Program-made: the position numbers and the translations under genes
In this document: positions 19,514 through 27,369 of the stretch, one piece after another
Layout of the letters: each line of letters opens with the position of its first letter
How positions within the stretch are numbered: position 1 is the stretch's first letter
DNA from: Cyclobacteriaceae bacterium
Lineage (GTDB): Bacteria > Bacteroidota > Bacteroidia > Cytophagales > Cyclobacteriaceae
Reading direction: 5' to 3'
NCBI GenBank assembly: GCA_013141055.1
Contig: JABFRS010000001.1
Location: 3,093,319-3,157,318, forward strand
Length of the DNA stretch: 64,000 nucleotides
Notes under the pieces: model-generated
Database searches by the model: none
Told to the model about the DNA's origin: nothing
The model's input: only the letters and a program-made list of their open reading frames with translations

Positions 19514-20440
19514 ATGAAGAATATCAATATGAAAATTACATTACTCCTTTTCCTTCTGACAGGAAGTGTTTCACTTCAGTTGTGCGCACAAACGGATCCG
19601 CTGTTCAACCAGTATCAGTTTAATCAGAGTATGTTCAATCCGGCCTACACCGGAACCTACAATGTTTTCAACGGAACACTGATATCGCGTGCACAATGGG
19701 CGGGAATCAAGGGATCGCCTCAGACCACCACCTTCAACGCGAGCACCGCATTCTTCAAGGATCAGTTGGGAGCAGGGTTGATTGTGATCAATGATCGTAT
19801 TGGTATCAGCAACAACTCTGACATCCAGGCAAACTTTGCTTACAAGCTGACCTTTCTTCATAGTCACCTGTCCTTTGGAATGCAGGCGGGGATTGTGAAC
19901 TACCGTTATGATTATAGTAACCTAACACTTGAAACGGACGACCAGGTCCTTACACAACGCCAGCGTCCGAATTTTTCCAAGCCTACGATCGGTGCGGGAA
20001 TGTTCTATCGTGCAGACAAATATTACCTCGGTATTTCCATACCACGATTGCTGGATGTGAGTATTCAGGATGACGTGACCACCAATAAAATTTATAAGAA
20101 GCAATTGTATCTGAGCGGGGGAGTAGTGATTGATAAGTTTGAAGGTATCAAGTTAAAGTCAACGGTACTGGCAATGATACAGGACTCTGACCGGTCGTAT
20201 GTGGATATTTCTGCAAGCATTTTACTTGCAGAAATAATCTGGGCGGGCATCGGCACGCGTAACTTCACCACGTATGGAGCAAACGTCATGCTCGAGCTCA
20301 GCAACAAATTCCGCATCGGATATTACTATGAGCTTCCTTCCAGCAGTCTATTGGGATCAACGTTCGGTACCAACGAAGTGATGCTCAGCGCAGACCTGGA
20401 GATATTGAAGAATCACAGGGCATTGAGGAGGTATTTTTAG
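19514..20440 (+). CDS. PorP/SprF family type IX secretion accessory protein
   Basis: A 308-residue outer-membrane protein. The ATG at 19514 is chosen because it starts a clean signal peptide (MKNINMKITLLLFLLTG...LCAQ); an upstream in-frame start would extend into the adhesin gene. The mature N-terminus has the PorP/SprF signature DPLFNQYQFNQSMFNPAYTG, followed by RAQWAGIKGSP and QTTTFNAS. The rest is barrel-like (LSFGMQAGIVNYRYDY, FRIGYYYELP). In gliding Bacteroidota SprF-like proteins are needed for surface display of partner adhesins with type B C-terminal domains. The position 19 bp after the adhesin strongly suggests it serves that protein. Confidence 0.93.
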   Translation: MKNINMKITLLLFLLTGSVSLQLCAQTDPLFNQYQFNQSMFNPAYTGTYNVFNGTLISRAQWAGIKGSPQTTTFNASTAFFKDQLGAGLIVINDRIGISNNSDIQANFAYKLTFLHSHLSFGMQAGIVNYRYDYSNLTLETDDQVLTQRQRPNFSKPTIGAGMFYRADKYYLGISIPRLLDVSIQDDVTTNKIYKKQLYLSGGVVIDKFEGIKLKSTVLAMIQDSDRSYVDISASILLAEIIWAGIGTRNFTTYGANVMLELSNKFRIGYYYELPSSSLLGSTFGTNEVMLSADLEILKNHRALRRYF

Positions 20441-20447
20441 AGTACAT

Positions 20448-20906
20448 CTATACGCCGAATTGTGTTAAGTGATGATCCAGATGTTTGTACAGCATATTGT
20501 TCCATTCGTTCAGGTTTAATCTTCCGAAAGAGAGAGATTCCTTGTTTTCGAAACTGGATGAGCCCAGCTTTTCTGTTTTATCAATATAGTCTACCAGTCT
20601 TTTCTTTTCTGAATCAAAATCCCTTTCGCCTTTTATTACGAACGCTGGGGCGGTTGGTGAGTTGTGCTTGTACGGTTTATTGCTCACAACGATGTCTTTC
20701 ACGAAAGCTTTGATGAATAGTGCCATGAGAAAGTTTGGCTTCTTATGCTTTTGGTCATAGATCATTTCATAGGCGACATTACAATGGGCGAGCATTTGTG
20801 GGCAGTTCATCTTACCCCATTGAGGTTTTGTGTTGAGGCTTAGCCTGTTAATGCGATCGGTCATTTTGCTGGCGATTTCGGAAGTAAAGATGTCTGGGAA
20901 GTCCAT
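20448..20906 (-). CDS. DUF1569 protein (DinB-like fold)
   Basis: A 152-residue soluble protein matching the DUF1569 pattern: KTQPQWGKM-like region followed by NCPQMLAHCNVAYEM, a middle helix (KKPNFLMALFIKAFVKDIV), PTAPAFVIKGERDFDSEK and the closing LNEWNNMLYKHLDHHLTQFGV. His residues in HC and KHLDHH sit where DinB-like proteins bind metal. Its catalytic role is unknown. It converges with the PorP/SprF gene, 7 bp between stops. Confidence 0.85.
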   Translation of the reverse strand: MDFPDIFTSEIASKMTDRINRLSLNTKPQWGKMNCPQMLAHCNVAYEMIYDQKHKKPNFLMALFIKAFVKDIVVSNKPYKHNSPTAPAFVIKGERDFDSEKKRLVDYIDKTEKLGSSSFENKESLSFGRLNLNEWNNMLYKHLDHHLTQFGV

Positions 20907-21014
20907 GGGTTTTGTTTGGTTTATATTTGATAAGACGATTGGGGGAGGATAGTGGACAGGGGGAGGGAAATTTTTTTGGGAGATAATAGAGGATAGTAGG
21001 ATGCGAGGGATAAA

Positions 21015-21046
21015 ATTCTTGTTGATGTGGCAAACGCATCAAGAAT
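21015..21046 (-). terminator. probable intrinsic terminator for the small minus-strand frame
   Basis: On the minus strand the arms ATTCTTGATG and CATCAACAAGAAT (one bulged base) enclose CGTTTGCCA and are followed by TTTTAT. It lies 15 bp beyond the stop of the 21061-21216 frame. Confidence 0.45.
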
Positions 21047-21060
21047 AAATGACTTATTTA

Positions 21061-21216
21061 CTACATTTCAGGAGTGTCGTCAAGGGTCGTCAATGTCACA
21101 TCAGGTTCAGGCTTAAAGTTCATCCCAAAGACAACTCCTTTTGAAGTTTTTTCAAATACTTCTGTGATGGTTACAACATAATTTTGCTTACTCGATTTTT
21201 CCACTAAGAAATCCAT
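21061..21216 (-). CDS. small ORF or remnant of a decayed gene, 51 residues
   Basis: The frame starts at the ATG at 21216 and encodes a protein-like peptide (MDFLVEKSSKQNYVVTITEV, then VFEKTSKGVVFGMNFKPEP). A second frame just upstream (to ~21300) also reads protein-like (LGVQDTVVGMLEIYLILK) and stops inside this one. One older gene broken by a frameshift therefore explains both. A terminator-like hairpin follows. No family is recognised. Confidence 0.35.
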   Translation of the reverse strand: MDFLVEKSSKQNYVVTITEVFEKTSKGVVFGMNFKPEPDVTLTTLDDTPEM

Positions 21217-21335
21217 GCCCAGACCAAGATTTGAGGATTAGATAAATTTCAAGCATCCCAACAACAGTATCCTGAACGCCTAATTTCAAACAACCCAGAT
21301 ATCTACTATATTTCGATAACCATCATTTAACAAAT

Positions 21336-24326
21336 ATGAGTGCCCGGTCTCCCCATTTCGCGGCAACTTCAGTTGTATTCACCATCCTGTTAATGTGCGC
21401 ATGTGCGTGGGCAACACCATGCAGTGCCGCTCCGCAAGACACCTTGTGGGTGAAGACAAGATTGGATACCGCCTGGAAGATGATGCTCAGAAATGATCCT
21501 CGCACTGTCTCCGTTGTTGACAGCCTGATATGGCAAGCGAAAGAATTGAAATTCAAACCGGGACTTGCCGACGCCTATCGCACGCTTGCCCGTCACTACC
21601 GAAGCAGCAATGGTAAGATGGCGGAACGCTATTACGATTCAGCCCTTGCGATCAACCTCGCGCTTAACAGAAAACTCGCTCTCGCGAAAGTTTACCAGGA
21701 AATGGGTTCGTTATATTACACGAACGAGAAGTTTTCAATGTCTATTGAATTCAGCAAAAAGTCATCAGCGCTCGACTCTGCACTTGGAAGGAAACAGCAG
21801 ATGGCCGACGCTCTCACAAACATCGGACTGGCGTATGAACGTCTCGGCGACTATGCACAGGCACTGCGATATTATTTACGCTGCCTGGCGGTTGATGAAG
21901 AGTTAAAATATGAAGAGGGTATCGTAAGTGACTATAGCGTGATTGCAACCATCCATGGAAAGATGGGAGACTTTGAAAAAGCCAGCGAGTACTATCAGAA
22001 GGCAATTGATGCAGGTCAGGACGAAACCAGAAAGGCAGTTGCAAAAGTTAACTATGCAATCCTTCTGAAGAATCACGGTCACTACGATGAATCTCTCAAG
22101 CTGATGAATGAAGCATACGCGACCTATATAAAAGGAGATGAGCCACGGAATATAGCGTCAGCGTTACACAACCTGGGAGCGCTGGCCTACGCTATGGGAG
22201 ACTATCCGGGAGCCATTTCCTACTATAATCAAGCTTTTAAAATAGCGGATCCGGATTATAAGAGTCTCTACCAGGCCAACTATACGGGTCTTGCAGAAAC
22301 GTATCTCAAGATCAAACAGTATCCACGCGCTCTTGAATACGCAAACCAGGCCATGACGCTTGTGATGGAACTGGGTCTGATGGATAGTCAGAGAAAGACG
22401 GCAAAGCTTATCTCTGACATTTATCGTGCTCAAGGAAATTTCGAGCAGTCGCTGGTCTACTATGAAAAATATTCGATGTACCGCGATAGTGTTTTCAGTC
22501 AGGAGAAGGTGCGTCAGATACGGGACCTTCAGGCGAAGTTTGATTCTGAACGCAAAGAACAGGAAATCGCAGCGCTAACCTTTGAGCGTGAGCTTCAGAG
22601 CCTCAACCTGGAACGTAAAACTATTCTGCAGTATTCACTCATCGCGGGATTCCTTGTACTGGCCATCGTCGGCATCATCTTATTCAGGATCAATCTTGCA
22701 AAGCAGGCAGTGAAACGACAGTTGCTGTCAGTTATGTTGAGCAATGAACACAAGGAAGCGGAACGGCTTAAGGAATTGGATCATCTGAAGTCGCGATTCT
22801 TTGCCAACGTCGCACATGAATTCCGGACTCCTCTCACGCTGATCCTTGGACCCGTAGAAAATATGCTCAGCGAAACAAAGGGTCCTGATAAAAACCGACT
22901 GCTTACAATTAAGAGCAGTGCCTCACGACTGGTGAAGCTCGTGAACCAGCTCCTCGAGCTTAGTAAACTCGAAGCCGGCGCCATCGAACTTGATTTTGTT
23001 CAGGATGATGTTATCGGGTTCCTGCGAGCAAACACCATGTCATTCCAATCGCTGGCGGATCAAAAAAAGATCGACCTTCAGTTCAGTTCGAACACTGCCA
23101 TCTTTGAGATGAAATTCGATCGCGACAAGCTCGAGAAAATATTTTCCAATCTTCTTTCCAATGCGTTCAAGTTTACCGACGCTGGTGGGAGCATATTAGT
23201 TCATGCAGATGCGGGTCAGCATTCGTTAAGAGTGACAGTTAAAGATTCCGGAACAGGAGTGCCCGAGGCGGACTTGCCGTTTGTGTTCAATCGTTTTTAT
23301 CAATCCGGTACAGTGTCCAGGACAACACTCGGAAGCGGGATCGGTCTGGAGCTGACAAAGGAGCTGGTGAATATCTGCGGCGGTGAAGTTGGTGTTTCCA
23401 ATGCAATAGAAGGAGGAGCGCAATTCTATTTTACGCTGCCGGTAACGGAACCTGGTGCAGCGGACGTGTCATCCAACAAACCTACTTCCGGTGAATATAC
23501 CCGCATGGTTCTGGACGAAGCACGTCAAACTCCAGGCGTTCTTGCGATGAACACAAATTATTCCGAAGGCAAAGACACCATTCTTGTTATTGAAGACAAC
23601 GCAGACGTCAGAAACTATATAATAAGTTCACTACAGCCAGACTATCATGTAATCTCTGCTGATGATGGTGAGCATGGAATCCGTGAGGCAATTGAAATCG
23701 TGCCCGACCTCGTTATCACAGACCTGATGATGCCGGTAACAGATGGTATGACCGTGTGCCGTACGCTTAAGAAGGACGAACGAACCAGTCACATTCCTGT
23801 GATCATGCTTACGGCAAAGGCAGATATGGAGAGCAAGATCGAAGGGCTGGAGTCCGGGGCAGATGATTATCTCGCCAAACCTTTTCACACCAAAGAGCTG
23901 TTGGCAAGGATTGCCAACCAGATCAACATCCGCAAAAGCCTGCAGGAAAAATTCAGAAGTGGTGTTGTGAAAGAGGAATCCGATCAGCATGTTTCCACAA
24001 AGGAAAAGATCTTTATGGCAAAGCTTCTTGCCACCGTTGAGCTTCATCTTGGCGAAGAGGAATTCGGCGTGGAGGAATTGAGTCGTGAACTCGCCATGAG
24101 TCGTATGCAGCTCCACCGCAAAATCAAAGCGCTAACAAATATTCCCGCAAGCCTTTATATCCGTTCCGTCAGACTTGAGCATGCGAAAAGGCTATTGGGA
24201 GAAGGCATATATAATGTGTCAGAGGTTGCCTATCGCGTGGGTTTCAATTCCCCTACCTGGTTTTCGACTTGTTTCTCTGAGCAATACGGCTTCCCTCCAA
24301 GCGACCTGCTCACCACTACTGCATAA
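21336..24326 (+). CDS. hybrid two-component regulator: TPR sensor, histidine kinase, receiver, AraC-type DNA-binding domain
   Basis: A 996-residue one-protein signalling system. A signal peptide (1-31) precedes about seven TPR units (~45-400), typical of periplasmic TPR sensors. A coiled coil (~390-425) leads into a membrane helix (~432-450, SLIAGFLVLAIVGIILF). The HisKA box holds H494 (VAHEFRTPLTLILG), and the HATPase domain shows NLLSNAFKF, DSGTGVP and GSGIGLELTKEL. A receiver domain (~747-865) has phospho-acceptor D796 (ITDLMMPVTDG). An AraC helix-turn-helix pair closes the protein (~890-990; ELSRELAMSRMQLHRKIKAL, VAYRVGFNSPTWF). The likely output is transcription of a nearby gene, perhaps the propeller protein that follows. 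The signal is unknown. Confidence 0.95.
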   Translation: MSARSPHFAATSVVFTILLMCACAWATPCSAAPQDTLWVKTRLDTAWKMMLRNDPRTVSVVDSLIWQAKELKFKPGLADAYRTLARHYRSSNGKMAERYYDSALAINLALNRKLALAKVYQEMGSLYYTNEKFSMSIEFSKKSSALDSALGRKQQMADALTNIGLAYERLGDYAQALRYYLRCLAVDEELKYEEGIVSDYSVIATIHGKMGDFEKASEYYQKAIDAGQDETRKAVAKVNYAILLKNHGHYDESLKLMNEAYATYIKGDEPRNIASALHNLGALAYAMGDYPGAISYYNQAFKIADPDYKSLYQANYTGLAETYLKIKQYPRALEYANQAMTLVMELGLMDSQRKTAKLISDIYRAQGNFEQSLVYYEKYSMYRDSVFSQEKVRQIRDLQAKFDSERKEQEIAALTFERELQSLNLERKTILQYSLIAGFLVLAIVGIILFRINLAKQAVKRQLLSVMLSNEHKEAERLKELDHLKSRFFANVAHEFRTPLTLILGPVENMLSETKGPDKNRLLTIKSSASRLVKLVNQLLELSKLEAGAIELDFVQDDVIGFLRANTMSFQSLADQKKIDLQFSSNTAIFEMKFDRDKLEKIFSNLLSNAFKFTDAGGSILVHADAGQHSLRVTVKDSGTGVPEADLPFVFNRFYQSGTVSRTTLGSGIGLELTKELVNICGGEVGVSNAIEGGAQFYFTLPVTEPGAADVSSNKPTSGEYTRMVLDEARQTPGVLAMNTNYSEGKDTILVIEDNADVRNYIISSLQPDYHVISADDGEHGIREAIEIVPDLVITDLMMPVTDGMTVCRTLKKDERTSHIPVIMLTAKADMESKIEGLESGADDYLAKPFHTKELLARIANQINIRKSLQEKFRSGVVKEESDQHVSTKEKIFMAKLLATVELHLGEEEFGVEELSRELAMSRMQLHRKIKALTNIPASLYIRSVRLEHAKRLLGEGIYNVSEVAYRVGFNSPTWFSTCFSEQYGFPPSDLLTTTA

Positions 24327-24337
24327 TAATCGGAGCA

Positions 24338-24360
24338 CGTGCACGTCCGCACGGCTTTTT
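24338..24360 (+). terminator. weak intrinsic terminator after the hybrid regulator
   Basis: Short hairpin CGTGC-ACGTCC-GCACG followed by GCTTTTTC, 12 bp past the stop codon. The 5-bp GC-rich stem is short for a strong terminator. Confidence 0.5.
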
Positions 24361-24514
24361 CATTCTTTCAACTTATTGATGGTGAGCAACATTCGGCTCA
24401 TGTTACAAGGCTTAATGTCTTTGTTACAGGTCTTAATATCCGTTTCCTGTCCGAAACTGATTTTTGAGCCGTGTTAAACAACACGACCAGTAACAAAACT
24501 CAAACATCAATTTT

Positions 24515-26524
24515 ATGAAAAGGAAAAGTATAATGACAGCTCTCGCCTTGTTGCTTTTCACGGTGCTGCAGGCACAGAATGTGAAAGAAGCAACATGGAT
24601 CGCCACGCTTGGCGAAACCGTAAAGAACGTGCGTACGACGCAGCTCAACATTCCACTGATCGAGCTCCGGTCTGGCAATGTCGCAGCGCTGGATCCCAGC
24701 ACCGGCAACGTGTTGTGGAATAAAGACATGAGATTCGTCAGTGAAGTGACTCCCGTTCAGGGCACACCATTCTCGATTGTAAAAAATCGTGAGGGCCTTT
24801 TGTTGCTGAACCTTAACGACGGAAAGACAATCGATATCTCCAGTCAGATCAAAGGCACGATGGATTCATGGTACCTGATACCTGAATCGTATGACATGGT
24901 ATTTTTTTCAAAAGGCCCCGATGCATTTTTGGTCGTTGACCTCTTCAACTTCAGTGTGCGTTACAATCAGCCAGCCACCTTCAGCGAAAAAACTGGCGGG
25001 GCAGCTGCGAAACTCTCCAAGTTCGGATTGGGAATTCCCACTGCCGATGTCACGGTGTCTATGGAATGTCCTCCGATCTCCAACAGAGCAGGCGGACTTA
25101 TTTATGCGGGCTCAGGAAAACTTACCAATGTAGATGGTACGGGTAAAGTGATCTGGCAAGTCGACCAGCCTAAGAAAAAGAAGGGAGGCATGATCAAAAC
25201 CGTCGACAACCAGACAGAAATGCTTGTGGATGAAAATAGTGATGTGTTCTACATTCAGAAAAGCAAGAACATGATGGCTGTTAAGATCAGCGATGGCTCA
25301 CCTGCCTGGTCGGACTTCTATGAAGTTAAGGGCAACGAGATCATCGATACCGGTAATGGCCTGTTGCCGATCATGCGCTATGCCGAGAAAACTTCAGGAC
25401 AGGGTGGAGGTATGTTCAATAAATCGAAGATCAATCTTGTGGATGCTACTACGGGGAAAGCAGTGTGGCCGGCCGAGCTCGAGCTGAAGGGCTATATCGA
25501 TCAGTACAGAATGCTGGATGATCATACCCTTGCTATTGTAACATTCAACCAGACCAATTCCCGTTTTCAGATCATTGATCTTGCTCAGGGCAAGTTCCGC
25601 TATGCTAATGAAATTGAACTGAAAGGCAGAGTGATCGATTTCATCGCCGGATCTCAGAAGATCGTTTTTGCAACATCGAAAGGCGTTGACATTTTTGAGA
25701 CTGCCACTGGTAAGGACCTGCTTCCTGGTATGCAGAAGTTCGACAGCGACGCTGACATCATCAATGTGTACCGTGGTTCAATGGCTTACAACATCGACGC
25801 GAAGAACCGTAAAGTTTATGTCACAGACATGAGCAAGGGCGGCACTGTCGAGATCGTAAAGAATTTTAAGTTTGACGCGGGTGAGGCACTTGTTAAATAC
25901 GATGTGCTGGCAAACGGAAATATCTTCCTTGCTTCTGCGCATCACATGCAGGTGTATTCGCCGACTGGTGTACTTGTGAAAAACCAGGCGTTCGACTTCA
26001 GTGGAAAAGGCAACGCGAAATTTGACAACGCACTTGCTGTTGTTGACAAAGTCACCAACACCGCGTTCATGGTTACAAGCCTCGCTTTGAGCGCTGCCAC
26101 ACTCGGCATCGGCGAAGTGACTGGCACACGGGCGGAGGCGGCACAGACAAGTTATGAGTTGATGGCTCCTGAACTCGCAGCACACAACCTCGCAAAAAAT
26201 GAGCGCGCTGCTAAATACTATCTGGGCCTAAGGAAAATGAAAAAGGATCAGTCAAATACGGGATCATTTTTCGTGAGGAGAGACAAGGATGCCAAAGCAA
26301 ACTACCTTAGTTATGTCTCGAAGGAGGACGGAACCGTGATCTTTGATATTCCCCTTGCGGCTGATGTTGATGAACCTGAATTTGTCATCGACGATGCAGT
26401 TGGCTTCCTGTTCTATGCACCGCGATTCAGCAGTGCCAACGCCGACTGGATGTTTGCCAACAAAAAAGAGAAAGCCCAGATGCAGAAGACTGCAGAGGGA
26501 ATCGTGGGCGGATATCAGTACTAG
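24515..26524 (+). CDS. secreted PQQ-like beta-propeller protein
   Basis: A 669-residue protein with a signal peptide (1-20, LQAQ). Repeats of the PQQ/WD-like type carry a Trp near each end: AALDPSTGNVLWNKDM, VDGTGKVIWQVDQP, KISDGSPAWSDFY, LVDATTGKAVWPAEL and DIFETATGKDLLPG. After ~residue 510 the repeats end and an Ala-rich stretch (~525-550, MVTSLALSAATLGIGEVTG) precedes a KNERAAKYYLGLRKMKKD segment. It is probably periplasmic or outer-membrane associated. No catalytic residues were recognised, so a scaffold or binding role is as likely as an enzyme. It has its own promoter region downstream of the hybrid regulator. Confidence 0.7.
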   Translation: MKRKSIMTALALLLFTVLQAQNVKEATWIATLGETVKNVRTTQLNIPLIELRSGNVAALDPSTGNVLWNKDMRFVSEVTPVQGTPFSIVKNREGLLLLNLNDGKTIDISSQIKGTMDSWYLIPESYDMVFFSKGPDAFLVVDLFNFSVRYNQPATFSEKTGGAAAKLSKFGLGIPTADVTVSMECPPISNRAGGLIYAGSGKLTNVDGTGKVIWQVDQPKKKKGGMIKTVDNQTEMLVDENSDVFYIQKSKNMMAVKISDGSPAWSDFYEVKGNEIIDTGNGLLPIMRYAEKTSGQGGGMFNKSKINLVDATTGKAVWPAELELKGYIDQYRMLDDHTLAIVTFNQTNSRFQIIDLAQGKFRYANEIELKGRVIDFIAGSQKIVFATSKGVDIFETATGKDLLPGMQKFDSDADIINVYRGSMAYNIDAKNRKVYVTDMSKGGTVEIVKNFKFDAGEALVKYDVLANGNIFLASAHHMQVYSPTGVLVKNQAFDFSGKGNAKFDNALAVVDKVTNTAFMVTSLALSAATLGIGEVTGTRAEAAQTSYELMAPELAAHNLAKNERAAKYYLGLRKMKKDQSNTGSFFVRRDKDAKANYLSYVSKEDGTVIFDIPLAADVDEPEFVIDDAVGFLFYAPRFSSANADWMFANKKEKAQMQKTAEGIVGGYQY

Positions 26525-26569
26525 TCCGTATCAAAAGAGACCAGCCAAATTGATGTTTGGTACTGGTTT

Positions 26570-26601
26570 GAGGGAGCGCCGCAAGGGGCTCTCTCTTTTT
26601 G
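26570..26601 (+). terminator. intrinsic terminator after the propeller gene
   Basis: GC-rich stem (GAGGGAGC pairing with GCTCTCTC, with one G:T pair) followed directly by TTTTTG, 46 bp past the stop. Confidence 0.75.
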
Positions 26602-26611
26602 TTGTTGTGGA

Positions 26612-26854
26612 TTACGGAATCAATTTCTTTTTTAAGTACCGCCTTCCAGCAGCAGTCTTGAAATACTTCTCCCTTTCAATGGCTTCTTGCAACGTAGAGA
26701 ATTCTTCATAGTAAACCAGGTGCATTGGAATATAAGGTCTCAAAGAAGTAGTCATTCCACTATTATGTTGTTTTATTCTAATGGCAATGTCTCCGCAATG
26801 ACCTTTGTATAAAAAGTCATGGTTGTCACTTTTAAGAACGTAAGCGTAAAACAT
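26612..26854 (-). CDS. GIY-YIG endonuclease domain protein (single-domain, UPF0213-like)
   Basis: An 80-residue protein that is a complete minimal GIY-YIG domain: FYAYVLKS and LYKGHC form the GIY-YIG strands (here with YAY and YKG), IRIKQHNSG carries the catalytic Arg, and EAIEREKYFK carries the metal-binding Glu. The ending GRRYLKKKLIP is typical of the Bacteroidota branch. Such genes exist in many copies per genome in this phylum. A 3'-terminal fragment of the gene reappears at 27118-27146, fused to a broken tRNA copy, so this family has been involved in local rearrangement. Confidence 0.9.
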   Translation of the reverse strand: MFYAYVLKSDNHDFLYKGHCGDIAIRIKQHNSGMTTSLRPYIPMHLVYYEEFSTLQEAIEREKYFKTAAGRRYLKKKLIP

Positions 26855-26971
26855 TAGTTAAAGATAAAGGGCAAGGCTTGCGACGAAGCATCCCTGAAAC
26901 AATGTTTACATGATGAGTTTAAACGACATGCAATTGATTACGAAAGATCCTGAACTGAATACTTCAGGGTA

Positions 26972-27123
26972 CGCCCAGAATCCCCCGCCTGAACGATGTC
27001 AGTCGGGCAGGGAACTGGGATCAAAAGTTTAGGAAACTTCTATTCTATCTCCGCCCGACTGGCGTCAGTCGGACGGGCCTGTCCGACTGGCGTCAGCCAG
27101 GCGGGCGTTGAACTACAGAACCA
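26972..27123 (-). pseudogene. tRNA-Arg copy interrupted in the D-loop and T-loop by palindromic inserts
   Basis: Three blocks match the intact tRNA-Arg at 27289-27360 in order and orientation: 26972-26982, 27012-27049 and 27106-27123. The first gap (26983-27011) is a 29-bp insert inside the T-loop. The second (27050-27105) is a 56-bp insert inside the D-loop. The anticodon arm with CCT is unchanged. The inserts are imperfect hairpins with a shared core (CTGGCGTCAG, or GATGTCAG in the first). One acceptor strand (CGTACCC in place of CGGGACT) pairs poorly with the other, so it is most likely a dead copy. Confidence 0.75.
27050..27105. repeat. double palindromic insert (hairpins with CTGGCGTCAG cores)
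   Basis: Two adjacent imperfect hairpins, one with arms CCGACTG and CAGTCGG, the other with arms CCGACTG and CAGCCAGG, both centred on GCGT. The whole insert begins CCGCCC and ends GGCGGGC. It is related to the 29-bp insert at 26983-27011. This looks like a small family of GC-rich palindromic elements. Confidence 0.75.
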
Positions 27124-27146
27124 ATTTCTTTTTTAAGTACCGCCGA
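27118..27146 (-). pseudogene. 3'-end fragment of a GIY-YIG gene
   Basis: Starting with the sequence ACCAATTTCTTTTTTAAGTA and ending in CCGCC, it matches the end of the GIY-YIG gene at 26612 with one mismatch near its start. It encodes only the last residues of the LKKKLI tail. It joins the interrupted tRNA copy through the shared short sequence TAC[G/A]GAA[C/T]CAA. Confidence 0.65.
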
Positions 27147-27225
27147 CAAAGTGTCCACTATGCGCACCTAGAATTTAGCAACATGCTATCGCACTACTAC
27201 AAAAGCAAAAGGACCTTATTATTAA

Positions 27226-27282
27226 AGTGACAAGCCTGGCAAAAATCTCCACCATTGTAGGGAATTTGTCAGGCTTGTCACT
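27226..27282 (-). terminator. long imperfect inverted repeat directly 3' of tRNA-Arg
   Basis: Arms AGTGACAAGCCTG and CAGGCTTGTCACT (13 bp perfect, extended further with mismatches) enclose ~31 bp. It starts 6 bp beyond the tRNA 3' end on the minus strand. It may stop or process the tRNA transcript, but the long loop and weak T-run make an integration or repeat origin possible as well. Confidence 0.45.
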
Positions 27283-27288
27283 CTATCG

Positions 27289-27360
27289 TAGTCCCGCCCA
27301 GAATCGAACTGGGATCAAAAGTTTAGGAAACTTCTATTCTATCCGTTGAACTACGGAACC
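27289..27360 (-). tRNA. tRNA-Arg, anticodon CCT
   Basis: A full cloverleaf can be drawn on the minus strand. The acceptor GGTTCCG pairs with CGGGACT. The D-stem is GTTC/GAAT. The anticodon stem GAAGT/ACTTT has loop TTCCTAA (anticodon CCT). The T-arm is CCCAG-TTCGATT-CTGGG, and the discriminator is A. CCA is not encoded, as is usual in Bacteroidota. It reads AGG codons. Partial copies lie on both sides (26972-27123 and 27370-27399). Confidence 0.93.
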
Positions 27361-27369
27361 AAAATGCCT

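Larger units (their letters stand above)
20907..21335. other. 430-bp intergenic region with a small minus-strand reading frame and a hairpin
   Basis: Apart from the small frame at 21061-21216 and the hairpin at 21015-21046, the region holds a G-rich stretch (20940-20980, GGGGGAGG, GGGGGAGGG) on the plus strand and AT-rich DNA before the hybrid regulator start. Confidence 0.5.
26855..27288. other. intergenic region with interrupted tRNA copy, GIY-YIG tail fragment and hairpin
   Basis: Beyond the features listed separately (26972-27123, 27118-27146 and 27226-27282) the region contains a CCTGAA...TTCAGG hairpin at 26949-26968 and AT-rich DNA. No gene was seen. Confidence 0.6.

Noticed and set aside
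23631-24116. 161-codon minus-strand frame inside the hybrid regulator
   Set aside because: It is antisense to the receiver and AraC domains, which are clearly coding on the plus strand; the peptide is His/Cys-rich and shows no family features.
26972-27360. Integrative element bounded by tRNA attachment sites
   Set aside because: The tRNA copies are only ~170 bp apart with no integrase or cargo between them, so no present element is delimited; repeated rearrangement is the safer reading.
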